Made by a program: the position numbers and the translations under genes. From NCBI GenBank assembly GCA_002633025.1, contig NMRB01000288.1, positions 1 through 64,000 on the forward strand: a stretch of 64,000 nt of DNA. Direction: 5' to 3'. The notes beneath the pieces were generated by a model that had not been told where the DNA came from, made no database searches, and saw only the letters and a list, made by a program, of their open reading frames with translations. Position 1 is the stretch's first letter. Each line of letters starts with the position of its first letter. This DNA is from Notospermus geniculatus (Eukaryota; Nemertea; Pilidiophora; Heteronemertea; Lineidae). This document shows, piece after piece, positions 43,090 through 54,204 of the stretch.

Positions 43090-43180
43090 CTTGTAACAAA
43101 TGTATTGTGTTAAAGAATGTAAGAATGCTCTAAGCGTTGTCATGTTGAGCAAATAAAATTCTATTCTATTCTCTTCTATT
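43090..43180 (+). mobile_element. Retroposon 3' end with (TTCTA)n-like tail
   Basis: Ends in aataaaattctattctattc, a polyadenylation-like AATAAA followed by short tandem units, as seen at the 3' ends of some LINEs and SINEs. The 5' limit is not visible. Confidence 0.5.
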
Positions 43181-43227
43181 TGTGTGTATAAAGAGATTGT
43201 TTCCATAATAACGATTTAGAGTTCTGT

Positions 43228-43470
43228 ATTGGAGTTTCAGGGATTTTAATATCGCCAAAATATCACGCATTGCAGGAAGTTTAGTATCGGGCGCCAAAAT
43301 ATCATAGATTGGAGTTCCAGGGATTTTGATATCACCAAAATATCGTTCCAGGGATTTTGATATCACCAAAATATCGTTCCAGGGATTTTGATATCACCAA
43401 AATATCGTTCCAGGGATTTTGATATCACCAAAATATCGTTCCAGGGATTTTGATATCACCAAAAATATCG
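43228..43470 (+). repeat. 31-bp minisatellite
   Basis: ttccagggattttgatatca starts at 43315, 43346, 43377, 43408 and 43439, a constant 31-bp step. The three middle boundaries are exact. Two older degenerate units precede it from 43228. Confidence 0.93.
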
Positions 43471-43635
43471 ATCTGCTTTAGATAAGGCTGCTGAATTTGT
43501 TACATTTTAAAAATTTGTTCTTTGTTTTTCAGATTAGCAGATGAAATATACCGGTACTGCCCTTTGACTATGGATTAATTTTTCTCGGAAAATATTCGGT
43601 AAGTTCAAAATTCTGTCGGATGGAGTTAATGCATC

Positions 43636-43667
43636 CTTGGAGGAATTATCAGTATAATTCCTCCAAG
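43636..43667. mobile_element. CTTGGAGG micro-hairpin with perfect 7-bp target duplication
   Basis: cttggaggaattat then cagtataattcctccaag, 32 bp, flanked immediately by atgcatc on both sides (43629-43635, 43668-43674). An internal deletion of 10 bp relative to the 42-bp copy at 49050. Confidence 0.8.
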
Positions 43668-43674
43668 ATGCATC

Positions 43675-44036
43675 TGACGAGGGGGAGGGGTGACAGTGAC
43701 ATGATTGTTTTGAAATTGCGGATAAACACACATTATGCATGTTTATTTGCCTGGTGTCAAATTTTCCGGCCTACTTTACAAGAATTTTTTAACTAAACAT
43801 ATGTCTGTGTTAAAATTCACACCAGCACGAAAGCCGTGTGACATGTTTTTAGAGCGATTCAGATCTTAAAATGTTCCAGAGCTACATGTATCCTTTTGTT
43901 TTACATATAATCGATTTGGTTCCATCCTATAGTACACGCCTTGTATAAGTAATTAGTATTCGTTAATTACTCTGCCTGTGTAACCAGTAATTAATCCCAG
44001 GTGGGGCCCCCGCAGTCAGCTTTGTTTCTTGTAAAC
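43675..44036. other. No gene seen
   Basis: AT-rich sequence; the only ORF touching it (minus 43534-43740) spans the hairpin and shows no motif. Confidence 0.45.
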
Positions 44037-44202
44037 TCAACACACCTGTAGATGGGGATGGGGATTTAGCACAGTGGTGTGCACGCTTTCCCTCAATGCT
44101 GGCGGTGTTGCCTTATGTGGAGGCGTGGGTTCGAATCCCGGTTCTGTCGATAGGCATACTGACCAACATAGTAGACCTATGATTATTTCAACACACCTGT
44201 AG
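44037..44202 (+). mobile_element. tRNA-derived SINE with 15-bp target duplication
   Basis: The 136-bp insert 44052-44187 is flanked by exact tcaacacacctgtag (44037-44051, 44188-44202). It starts ggggatttagcacagtgg (box A tagcacagtgg) and carries gtgggttcgaatcccgg (box B) about 60 nt later; the spacing and extra arm resemble a class II tRNA. The 3' part (aggcatactgaccaacatag) is not tRNA-like. The intact duplication indicates a young insertion. Confidence 0.85.
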
Positions 44203-44411
44203 TTTTACACAACTAATTTCATGATGTCTTGTTGGGAAAATGACGAATTTTAGCACGTTGTCCGCGAAAATGGACAAACTTTCCAGCCACAACGATTCAA
44301 ATCTGCCATAAATTAGCTTGACAGGATTTTGTCAATTTGTAGTCATTAATAACACTGTAGGAAGAGCAGTTTGACGGTCATCAATCTATTAATCGGGAGT
44401 TTTTTATTTAA

Positions 44412-44543
44412 TAGGGAGTTTTCGCAAAGCCCCCGAAACGCCAACGCGAACGTCTATCCTTTTGTTCGGTGATCTCGTCGTGGCATCGAACAATGGGTTT
44501 GGCGTTCGCGTTGGCGTTTCGGGGGCTTTGCGAAAACTCCCTA
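44412..44543. mobile_element. Palindromic MITE, GGGAGTTTTCGC ends, TA duplication
   Basis: 128-bp element with perfect 39-bp inverted arms (gggagttttcgcaaagcccc...) and TA on both sides. The first dozen bases resemble the ends of the 2762-3286 element (gggaggtttcgc), suggesting the same transposase group. Confidence 0.85.
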
Positions 44544-46020
44544 ATAATTCATGGAGTGAAAATAATCAGTAGGTCCAATGTGATGGTGCTTAATCCAGCC
44601 GTGTGCCCCCCAAACCCATCCTGAGAATATCAGGCGTTCTTACTGCTCGCTCCCTTCGTCACTGCAGAGTGGATGAAGAGGAGCGAGGTAAAAACCCCTG
44701 CTGTGGGAGGATGCCCAAACCCAGGCGGTCTGATAGCTGTCAATTGGATCATGTGAGGGAGAATGGCAGTTCAGTCTGATCGATGCCAGCGCCACCCAGC
44801 GGATAAATGCCACAGGTTCCTCTTAAAAGCAGTTGTACCAGATTGCTAGGTTTTCAATTTCGTAATCATGGGGAAATCAGGACACGGGAACTAATTACAA
44901 TACAGTTAAGTCACGCGACACTGTTTGTCGTTTACGTGTACTTTTCAGAACGAAAATAATCTCTTGGGAAACGATAACACACTGGCACGCGAGATGGCGC
45001 CCAGGGCTATGTCTGTTTGTCTAAACTTAGGTAAATGCCATGCTTGATTCCAAAGAAACCAAGAAATTTGAATGACATATCGTTCGCGTTACAGTGGCTT
45101 CAAAAATAGTTGTCGACGTAGGCCTAGGTTTTAGTTACCAGCTCTAAAGAATTCCATTGCCTCAGGTCTATTTGTGAAGCGCCGATTCTGAACTAACATA
45201 GCATATTAGTAAGCATAAAGTTAGTAATCCAAAGCTAGAGCACAAAATGATGATATAATAAACAGAGGTCGTCCTCCACAAATTTAGCAAATTTTCGACC
45301 CCAACCGGTGTCTTCTTCAGGCTGGCACTTTCAAGTCGAGCTACCAGAAGTATTATCTAAAAAGTCATGAAATATGAAAGTCTGAAAATAAGGCCTAAAA
45401 AGTCATGAAGTTTTGTGTAATGGTAAAAGTCATTAAAATAAAAATTTACTAATTGTCGAACATCGTCTGCGTAAACAATGACACACAGAATTTATCAAAC
45501 AACGCCGAGAATTCAGCAATTTTTCGATTTCTTGGCGACCAGATGGTCATAAAGTAAAGCTGAAAAGTCATATAAAAGTCATTAAAATGCGCGCACGTTT
45601 CGTGAGCACCACTTAATCAAGCGTTAACAGTAATACTCAGGCGATGCAGCGCACACGTCGTCAAACTGGCAACATTCTCACGACGAGAGCCCGATGACGA
45701 TTTCTCCTGCGCCGCCTGAGATTGTACCGACTATTGTCACAAGCTGTCAGTCCCGCGACAGCCGTCATCGTGAATGGATCTCTTCAGAGATGCCACCGTT
45801 TGGTTGTAATGATTGAAAACGATGCACTTTCGCATGAAATCACGGCGGATTATTCATAAACGTTATATTTTTGTTTGTTATTGTCATAATTTGGGAAGGA
45901 TATTGGATATTTGGCAATTTTACAGTGGATAGTGTCACAATCTCAGGACTACTGTTTTAATCATGTTGTTAACATAAGGTAAGTTGCTGTCAATGCTTGC
46001 TGACCGGTCACGTGGTTCCT
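44544..46020. other. No gene seen apart from one dispersed repeat
   Basis: 45237-45321 is a dispersed-repeat copy listed separately. The rest has no recognised gene; 45600-45780 is GC-richer. Confidence 0.45.
45237..45321 (-). repeat. CTGAAGA/GAAA dispersed repeat, copy 1
   Basis: Minus strand: gcctgaagaagacaccggttggggtcgaaa, then 'atttg...ggacgacct' and 'catcattttgtgct'. Shared layout with 53160-53260, 60443-60535 and 62669-62760. Confidence 0.65.
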
Positions 46021-46024
46021 CTCT

Positions 46025-46115
46025 GAACGCAGCGCGCGGTGAAGCAGCTTTTTGGACGGGAGACCAACAGATCACGGGTTCGATTCCGGGGCGGAGTCAC
46101 CATGCACCTTGTACT
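46025..46115 (+). pseudogene. tRNA-like sequence (box B gggttcgattccgg)
   Basis: Contains cacgggttcgattccgggg with a plausible T arm and an upstream arm 'ggacgggagacc', but no full cloverleaf can be drawn with a paired acceptor stem. Probably a SINE head or tRNA-derived retrosequence. Confidence 0.35.
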
Positions 46116-46224
46116 CTAAACTGGTCTGAAAGGATCAAGTGATGCGCTGAATGAGCTGCTCCTTGAGTTCACCATAAATGTTTTTTTTGGAAAGATGGGG
46201 TTATAACATGAAGTGCTTTAAAGA

Positions 46225-46460
46225 TACATGTAATATATCACGGATATTTTCGCGGGCCACGAAATTCATTGTTTATTTACATGTTGTTTGTTTATGTCCA
46301 GGGTTTCTTTGTCTTATGAGCAAATTGTTGGTGGCATGCCCCTCTAGAAATTCTGTTGATTCCAAAAGTATTCATTTTGGTGGGTTGGCATGTCCCAAAA
46401 GTCCAAAATAACATACATGTAATGTAAACATTCATGTTTACAAACATTGAATGTAAACAA
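46225..46460 (+). repeat. Dispersed repeat shared with the 17.5-19.6 kb duplication
   Basis: Matches 17960-18160 and 19405-19610: tatcacgg.tattttcgcggg, tttctttgtcttatgag, ttggtggcatgcccctct and ggtgggttgg.c.tgtccc. A third copy, showing the duplicated region contains a mobile or repeated component. Confidence 0.7.
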
Positions 46461-46765
46461 TGAAGTCGTGATATATTATCTTTAAGACTGTGTCTATGCA
46501 ATGAAAAGCGCTTCTTAATATTTTTTTGTCAGACTGTTATGTATACCTGTTTTGAATGTTCTGCTATTTTCACAGTGTTATGCAGGTAGAGGTCTCATAG
46601 CCTCGTGAACGTCCCCAAAATACTTGCCCGATGCGCACTTCAACGAATCAAGCCCTAGTTTTCAGCACCCAGTGAAAAACTGCAGGCAGAGCTCTAATGT
46701 ATTCAGATAGAACAGAGTACATTTTATACCTTGCACACTCACGTCGGAGGACGTAAACACTTTCT
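46461..46765. other. No gene seen
   Basis: 46585-46625 repeats 30375-30415. Nothing else can be supported. Confidence 0.4.
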
Positions 46766-47136
46766 GAATGAGGAACCCGCAGAACTACGCCACGACGTGG
46801 CGCTGTCAGTGTAAGACCCGGAAGTCCTATTTTCTAACGGTATTTCCATTTACTTCTTGCCCCAAAATAAACCACTCTCTTTGGTTAAATTTTGATTAAA
46901 TTAAACTGTCCTGTTTCATGTTCAAAGTTCTCCATATATCACTGCTTTGTTTTGTCAGAAATGCCACAGGATGCCAATACTGACAACGTATTTTGGGGAA
47001 ATTTCCACGGAAAATTGTGTAGAAAAATGTATACATGCTTTGACGACGTGACGTCAACAGCGAAAAAAGTGACGTCAGTACGTCATTCGGGTCTTATACT
47101 GACTGCGCCATCTGCAGTCATGCGGGTTCCCCATTG
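46766..47136. mobile_element. TIR element, ATGRGGAACCCGCA ends
   Basis: Inverted ends aatgaggaacccgca and tgcgggttccccatt, with inner matches 'gtggcgc.gtcagt.taagacccg'. About 371 bp. The interior has iterated gacgtgacgtca-type words but no gene. Confidence 0.65.
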
Positions 47137-47791
47137 AATACAGTGTGGCTTTAACATGTCCGGTGATGTCAGTTTAGTTGCCTGTGTATCGGAAACGCCA
47201 TTATTGTCAACATCCCTAAAAGCCGACCCGTCATGCCCGTGACCCTAGACGCAACACGGAATAAAAAGGCCCGCGATTGATATCTAACATCATATTTGCT
47301 CCCCTGACATTTCGAACGACATAAAGCCAAAAATGTCACGAAAACGTATTCACCAAAATCCTGGACTAGCTATTATCGGCAGAACACTTGACACGCCACG
47401 TGACCTCTTTGACTCCCTGCCCCAATTCCGCACAAAAGTCCTTTCAATTCCTTCTTACTTGATCTTGTCCCTGGAGCCTAAGACACGTCTGGGGCCATCG
47501 CCGTGACCCGCCTTTTTTTTCTTCGAACCGTTTAGGCATTTTGGTGTGAAATAGGTCCGTTATGCATTATCAATAAACTGTTAATCACATATGATTTGAT
47601 AAGGCCTTACATTCACATTTGATAAGGCCTTTATCATGAAATACATGTATATACTGGATTTCCTTCCTTGAAAGGTAGGCTAATAATATTACGTCTTCAC
47701 AAACACCTTCTTACCATAGCCGACTGTCTGTACCTGCAAGTTTCAAGTGTGGTGGACGGAGCCGCTAAAGGGGAGTCCAAAAGACTTTAAA
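47137..47791. other. No gene seen
   Basis: Mixed unique sequence with a duplicated 'cacatttgataaggcctt' word near 47590-47630. Confidence 0.4.
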
Positions 47792-47939
47792 CAGGTGTGA
47801 TAGGAATCGAAGTCCCCTGGGCAGCAATGTCAGCTTCCATTGTCCTCATGACGATTAAATTGAAATTCACCCACATGAATGTTCTACATTATTATTTCCC
47901 GGACATTTTTTCCAGGGACTTTTGACCCTATCACACCGG
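47792..47939. mobile_element. Short TIR element, GGTGTGA family, copy 2
   Basis: 148 bp. Ends caggtgtgataggaatcgaagtcccc and complement gggacttttgaccctatcacaccgg. Same end consensus as 514, 51408, 58446 and 63701. Confidence 0.7.
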
Positions 47940-48540
47940 TCTCTCTTAGGCCTATACCCGACTGTATACATTTGTACACTGCCTTGTTCTGGGTCAAAAC
48001 GTGTTTTTTTGTCTACTTACTTTTTCATTACTACTACATGTACATGTACATGTACCTTGGAGGTTATACTGACTTTGATAAGGCCTAATTATAATTCTTG
48101 CAAGCTACTACCTAGAAAAGAACACGTCATGTCTTTACAGTTTCGAAGCTTATGGACAGGACACAAGAGTCTTTACAGTAAACCACCCCATTCGTCTTCA
48201 TCAATGCCATAACCAGTCGAGCATACTCAAAATATGATGAATTTACAGCCAGACATACTTGAGTCAAAACCAACATCATTATGTTTAATATTTCATACGT
48301 CTGAAGTGTCACCTTTCATACATGTTCAGCACGTCGATCAATTTGGCATAAACCACTTGAGACCGTACAGAAATCGGTTATGTGCAAGTCAGGCGTGGAC
48401 GGTCTTTCCAAAGACGCCTGGTGTTTACCATTTCAAATTACAATACGATAACTTAGAGCCATGTCGCCTGTGTCTGAGTGTCCGCCCACTTAGCATACGA
48501 TTATATTTCATATTAATATTTCTTGTCAACAAAATGATCC
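47940..48540. other. No gene assigned
   Basis: TACATG units at 48037-48053. A partial CTTGGAGG hairpin arm is at 48056-48073. The 177-codon ORF 48234-48767 is open partly because it runs into the 40-bp minisatellite; its first 100 codons show no recognised motif. Confidence 0.4.
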
Positions 48541-49380
48541 ATCGGCCGCACTTGGGCCAACCTACGTCCAATGCAGATACATCTTCTGCATTTGGGCCAA
48601 CCTACGTCCAATGCAGATACATCTTCTGCTCTTGGGACAACCTACCTCCAATGCAGACGGCATCTTCTGCATTGGGACAACCTACGTCCAATGCAGATAG
48701 TCGCCCTTTCGGGCCTACCTCCGTCCGATGCAGATCCACCATCGCCTGTAGGGCCTACTCGGCCTAACAGCGTCCAATGCAGATCCATAGCATGATTGAC
48801 CTCGCCAGGTCCAGTCCAGATTCCTCGTCTGTACGTGGGCCTACCTAGATCTGTCGCCTGTACACATGGGTCTACCTATACGTCCAATGCAGACCTGTCG
48901 CCTGTACTTTGACCAACCTACGTCGAATGCAGATCTGTCCCCTGTTGGCCTACTTGTGCCTCCCTACGTCGAATGCAGATCTGTCGCCTGCAGGCCTACC
49001 TGGGCCTACCTTCGTCGAATGCAGATCTGTCGCCTGTACTTGGGCCTACCTTGGAGGAATTATACTGATAATTCAGTATAATTCCTCCAAGGGCCTACCT
49101 ACGTCGAATGCAGATCTGTCGCCTGTACTTGGGCCTACATGTACCTACGTCGAATGCAGATTTGTCGCCTGTACTTGGGCCTACGTACGTCGAATGCCGA
49201 TCTGTCGCCTGTACTCGGGCCTACCTACATCGAATGCAGATCTGTCGCCTGTACTTGGGCCTACCTACATCGAATGCAGATCTGTCGCCTGTACTCGGGC
49301 CTACCTACATGTACGTCGAATGCAGATCTGCCGCCTGTACTTGGGCCTACGTAGGTCCAATCCAGATCCGTCGCCCGTAG
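48541..49380 (+). repeat. 40-bp minisatellite
   Basis: tctgtcgcct occurs at 49201, 49241 and 49281, giving a 40-bp period; the unit is gggcctacctacgtcgaatg followed by cagatctgtcgcctgtactt. The left third (48541-48800) is degenerate (aacctacgtccaatgcagat). No frame holds stops for long stretches, so ORFs occur in all three plus frames with the peptide ECRSVACTWAY in rotation. A hairpin interrupts one unit at 49050. Confidence 0.93.
49043..49098. mobile_element. CTTGGAGG micro-hairpin, full 42-bp copy, inserted in a minisatellite unit
   Basis: Insert 49050-49091 is CTTGGAGGAATTATACTGA, loop taat, and the exact complement. It is flanked by ggcctac on both sides (49043-49049, 49092-49098); the rest of the 40-bp unit continues without other loss, so the duplicated bases are a target-site duplication and not an array boundary. 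No coding capacity. Confidence 0.85.
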
Positions 49381-49850
49381 TTATACTATTGAAAAGCGGA
49401 AAATAAAAGTTTTCGGCCTGTTTTTGTGAACGGTCCCGTGGTGTGAGGTCTTCATTGATGAACTCTGAGACCATACAAGGCCGCGGCCTGTCCCACAAAC
49501 CCCCGGGCGTGCTCCATCTAAGCTTGTGTCCGCCCGGGAAACCTTCTATAATCGCTGCAATAACAGGTGAAATGGTATTATTCGACATGTTTGATATGGA
49601 TATAATATTAATGTAACGTATTTGTCAGTAAGGAAATGGTTTGTTATTTCTTACCTAGTGTCGCTTGGTGTGTGCATACATTGATCGCTGTTGACCCGTT
49701 ATGCACTGATATATCAGCAACGAAAAAAATAGGTTGTCTCACATTTAATACCTGGTAAAAAAATTGGCGATTGTCACTTTTGTAATTAGGCCTACGGGTT
49801 CGATTCTCAGCTTGAGTCGAAACTGTATTTAATTCAGAAAGTGCTTACAA
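49381..49850. other. No gene seen; box B-like word
   Basis: acgggttcgattctc at 49795-49809 resembles a tRNA T arm without the rest of a tRNA. No gene. Confidence 0.4.
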
Positions 49851-50107
49851 GGGAGTAAGAAATAAACGTGGAAAATAAGAAGTGGGAAATTTTGGAATTT
49901 TGCGCGAATTTTTCAATTTTTTCATTTGGTAGAAATTTGTTTTCCATTTTGAGAAATTTTCTCAAATGACATGACATTTTGTCTGATTTTTCGGGCGATA
50001 TTTCTCGAAATGAGAAAAAAAATTCTCCCACTTTGAGATATTGAAATATTCGCGCAAAATGCCAAAATTTCCCACTTCTTATTTTCCACTTTTATTTCTT
50101 ACTTCCT
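49851..50107. mobile_element. Foldback element, GGGAGTAAGAAATAAA ends
   Basis: About 257 bp. The left arm gggagtaagaaataaacgtg and 'gaaaataagaagtgggaaat' are mirrored on the right; arms extend about 70 bp, with an AT-rich interior. The minus ORF inside is a translation of the arms. Confidence 0.75.
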
Positions 50108-50174
50108 TTTACGTCCTACGACGTTAGTGTAGTGTAAAACCAATGTACTACATTTGCTCTATCTCAATACACCT

Positions 50175-50322
50175 GGGGCCGGTTGCACAAAAGCATACTA
50201 GGCCTAGTATCATTCTATCTCCTAGTTGGCTTCTAACTTTGTATGCGTTTGTATACGAAGTTAGAAGCCAACTAGGAGATAGAATGATACTAGGCCTAGT
50301 ATGCTTTTGTGCAACCGGCCCC
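50175..50322. mobile_element. Palindromic MITE, GGGGCCGGTTGCACAAAA ends, copy 2
   Basis: 148 bp, near-perfect palindrome from ggggccggttgcacaaaagc to its complement, with a small central loop (tatgcgtttgtat). Better preserved than copy 1 at 34248. The ORF 50143-50580 begins within it. Confidence 0.88.
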
Positions 50323-51407
50323 AGAGCTCTTCCTGCAGTTTTTTTCTCAATGTGTGCCGAAAACTATAGGGCTTGGTTCTTCGAAGTACGGGCTGCGTAT
50401 CAGCATAAAGGAATCAACCATAAAGGTTTAACTGCGAACGATGAGCTTACTGAGGGATACACTTCCTGTGTTGCCACCAGATGTCTCTCACTGCCTGAAT
50501 TTTGGCTTTACGTAATAGGCACGAGCTTCAACTTTTTTTGTGGTGAAGAGGTACATGAACGTGCCAACATGATGCTTTGAATTCCATTTCTGACGATAAC
50601 TGAGGTATTTTCAGCACAATTAGTGTTCCATGTACAAATGTACGTCAGCCTATTCAAATGTACACCGATGACCCTGAACACACATCGTTCGTGTGGTTCT
50701 CATAAATTCAGACCTTTTGTATCATAAAATCAACTAGTCGGAATTCAACAAAATTTGCAGTGAATGTGCAGAAGGGTCTTGCCTATCACATGGAAACGTC
50801 AGAATGCAAATCTGTTGGGTTTTAAAGGGATATTGTCCACATTTATAAAATGCTAAATTTGNCCCACATGAACTGCACATAGGTAGCTTATTCCAACCCG
50901 TGCGTGACAAAATGAATACACAACATCGGAACATTCGTAGTTTCGTCATTATGAGAAACACAGTCATCAACATAAAATAAAACAGTCTTCAACTGCCTTG
51001 AAATCACCACTAATGAACGGTCGTGCAATTTTCGTGCACTCCTTGTAAGTTTTTTTTGTAAAATCCTCATAAATTATGCAAACTACCACTTCTATCTCAT
51101 CCTAAATCTTAATTGCTAACATTTTTTTTCATATTTGTAGTTAGAATGCTATGTTTTCGATGTCTCCATTGAACGCCGCTTACAAAAGGGGGTTATTTTA
51201 CGCTTCGGGACCGTTCCTGTCCTAACGCGGAAGCGGAACAGCAGGGGACAACTCTCGCTCTATTATTATCGATGACACATTTTATCTATTCTCGGAAGAA
51301 TACGGTATTTTTTGTGATCCGTCAAGTAATTGAGCCCGAATCATGTACTTTAAGGTGCAGACAACCGGCAACGGTGTGGCATGATTCTAGGCCCCAAGGA
51401 ATCTAGT
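50323..51407. other. No gene seen
   Basis: The remaining 85 codons of ORF 50143-50580 show no recognisable motif. Single N at 50862. Confidence 0.4.
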
Positions 51408-51702
51408 CAGGTGTGACAGGAAAGAAAGTCCCTAGGAAAAACTGTCCTAGGGACGAAAGATCCTGTTGTTACATTCTAATCTGAGGCGACTGGTTTTTAT
51501 AGCCATGTACCTTAATCCGTCATTCAACATTAGAAGCGGACACTTTTACTGGGGGACACTCTTTACTGCTACACCTGTCTTGATGCTGAAGGGGGTATAT
51601 CGTCGATACATTGCTACAGATTACGACCATTCGAGTTTGACCCTACACAGACGATTGTAACTAGGACCTGCATTCCTAGGACTTCCATTCCTTTCGCACC
51701 CC
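51408..51702 (+). mobile_element. GGTGTGA-family element, copy 3 (composite)
   Basis: 51408-51577 matches 514-689 (inverse) end to end. The outer right boundary at about 51702 (attcctaggacttccattcctttcgcacc) also pairs with the left end, and 51620-51700 matches the right half of 63701-63850. It appears to be one family member inside, or fused to, another. Confidence 0.65.
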
Positions 51703-53159
51703 CGGCTCTGAATAAATTATGATAATGATGGCAAAAAGCATGAAAACGCAGACGTGGCAATGTCCGGTGTCAAGGGTTGCCACGAATCAACGCGGATAAA
51801 AATTCAGTACAAAAATGTATGTCAAAAATTGATAAGCGAGCTGTTTTTGGTTTACCCACTATCTTCTGATTACAGCTGTCGCAGATATCAATTTTCAAAA
51901 TGGCTGCACATCCGGGAATTTCTGACACGCGCCATGAAACAATCAACGCCACTCAACTTCTCTCTTGACGAAACAATTTTACCGCCACTTTAATGAATCA
52001 GAAGAAGAGAAGCGGCTGTTTTCAAGAGGCCATCGCTAAAAGTTGAAAATGCATTGTTTCGAGGGTTCGTCCCGTGCGTTAGTGGACTTGGAGGGTCCCC
52101 ATGGATACGTTTAACCACGTGTATTGGTTTGCCATGATTTGACAAGATTTTGTGAAAATTTCATCATGTGTTAGTTCGCTGTGATGTGTTCTGTTGTGAA
52201 CAGAAGCGATCTGCCCCCCCGTGAGTGCCCGTTATGCCGCAAAATTACGGTTTTTCGACCATGATTTGAGCGTATTTGGCACATCTTTTCATAAAGCATT
52301 TAGTAATGTGATCGGCGATAGGTGGCTTAAGATCGCTTGCAACATTACGCATGCTCAAAAGTACTAGAACAACGATACACGGTTCACTCCACACCACACG
52401 TACTAACCGGGCCGCTGCGAAAACTCGCTATTATAAACTGTTTACACATGCAACTTGTCGTGTGCAACTTCATGCATTAACCTGACGAGACCCAAGTTGC
52501 ATACGGGCATGCAACTTGTTGCAACTGGATCACGCTGGATGTTGCTATGTGTAAACGTCACAACATGTTGCAGGTTGCAGCAACTTGCAACCTGGTAAAC
52601 CCCTTAACACAATGGGGACCTAGTGTACACATCGTAAGAAGTAATGTTGCAGTATGTAGTGAAAATCGAAAAACATAACAAAAAAAGTCAAACGACGGTT
52701 TAGCAGATTCCACCACGCTTTACAATCCTGCGTCTCTTTCGTCACTCAAGGTACATGTACTTCATGTTCGCCATAAGTACCCGAGTGGGTTATTCTAAAA
52801 ACAGGCACGCGATGCTGCAAAGGCGCGCCGGCACCCCGGGGTACTTACAAAACGCGCACACGGCCGGACAGCCGGTGTGAACATTCGGTGACCAGATTTG
52901 ATATTTTGGTGAGAAAATGTCCGTTCAGGCGTGAGAATGTTTTCTTGTTGATATAAATGTGGTGACAGCAATCCTGGAGACTGCATGGTTTCCGATTTCA
53001 GAAGCCTCCATACAGGGTCGGTGTCCTCTGGTGTCCGGAGCGTGCGTTTTTGTCGAGTCTGCCCTCTGCAGCGTAGTGTTTTAAACTCATGAAACTGAAA
53101 GTCGTCAAAGTGGGCCTAACACAAATACGACGAAAAGCTACATGTAAATGTGTTAGCCA
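51703..53159. other. No gene seen; one weak inverted-repeat unit
   Basis: 52439-52556 is bounded by gtttacacatgcaac and gttgctatgtgtaaac and iterates 'gcaacttg', suggesting a small foldback element. 52800-52880 is CpG-rich. No gene is supported. Confidence 0.45.
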
Positions 53160-53260
53160 AGATACAGAATAGCACAAAATTGACACACAAAATGATAATA
53201 AGCAAGAAGTCAATCTCCAGAATTCACGAATTTTCGACCCCAACCGGGGTCTTTTTCAAG
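53160..53260 (-). repeat. CTGAAGA/GAAA dispersed repeat, copy 2
   Basis: Minus: cttgaaaaagaccccggttg then gggtcgaaaattcg, 'tctggagattgacttct' and 'tcattttgtgtgtcaat'. Closest in its 3' half to the copy at 62669. Confidence 0.65.
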
Positions 53261-53350
53261 TAAATGTGTTACTTATACATGTAGATGTGGTAAAAATCCA
53301 TTTGATGACGTAGTACTAGGCGATATTGACGTAACATGGCCCAGACACCC

Positions 53351-53565
53351 AGTGTTCCCCACGGATTTCTTAAAGGTAGGGTGGTACCCTTGAAATTCCA
53401 GGTTTTCCCATTAGGGGTACTTTTTCAGATAGGGGAATGTAATAGAAAACCATTACAAAATTGGACTGCAAGATAGGGTGGCTACTTCTATGGCATGTAT
53501 GGTAGGGTGGTAGCATGCTAAGGTAGAGTGGGCCACCCTAACAAAAAGCAATGCGGAGAACACTG
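53351..53565. mobile_element. TIR element, CAGTGTTCCCCAC ends
   Basis: 215 bp. Ends cagtgttccccacgga and gcggagaacactg, with inner aaggtagggtgg and ccacccta. Adjacent gacacc and gacact may be a target duplication. 'tagggtgg' is iterated inside. Confidence 0.65.
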
Positions 53566-53664
53566 GACACTGTTGCAATTTCTCAATCATTTGAATAATA
53601 GATTTACCTCTTTTAATATATTTTTTTATTATATTTATTTTTATTTATTTATTATAAATTCGTG

Positions 53665-53810
53665 GGTTATTACACCTCTCTATAAGGGGCACCTTTGGAA
53701 CTAAATAAACGCTGATTACAGAGGTCAACATAATATAAATGGCAAGTCGGGGTGGAACTTTGATGTCGAGAGGTGTCTGCCCGCCGATGTGTCCTAAAAG
53801 GGAGGTTTTC
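53665..53810 (-). repeat. Dispersed repeat (gacacctctctat), copy 2
   Basis: Complement of the block at 40715-40860, including gacctctgtaatcag and 'tatagagaggtgt'. Preceded by an A/T-rich tract (53605-53655). Confidence 0.5.
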
Positions 53811-54204
53811 ATGTGTTTGCAGAACCGTGCCACGGGAGCATCCTTCTTTGTCTGATGTCTCACCCGAACTAAAACATATTCAGACTCCCGGGGAGGTTAC
53901 AGCGGTGGGTTATCGGGAATCTATTTCAGACAATGGAAGCATCGACGCCGTCTGATCGTCAATTATCTCAAATGTAAACAAACTGATCAGCTTAGCAACC
54001 GTTGAATTCGATGCAGATCGCGTGGGCTAGTTCATCTAATGGTACTGAGTTTGAAAATTCAAATTCTATGTCAGTTTTTACAGTTTTTGGCAAAAAATGT
54101 TACACCGACACTGTCTGTTATTCGAAATTTTATGGCATTATTGATATAGGATGCGAGGAGCCTTGGGCCAAGTGGGATAAATCATCCCTGGCTCTTCAAT
54201 CCGT
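53811..54204. other. No gene seen
   Basis: ORFs at 53773-53955 and 54002-54211 are short, with no recognised motif. Confidence 0.4.

Noticed and set aside
48571-49406. Overlapping Cys-rich ORFs on the plus strand
   Set aside because: They are the 40-bp minisatellite read in each frame; the unit length is not a multiple of three and no signal peptide or boundary is present.
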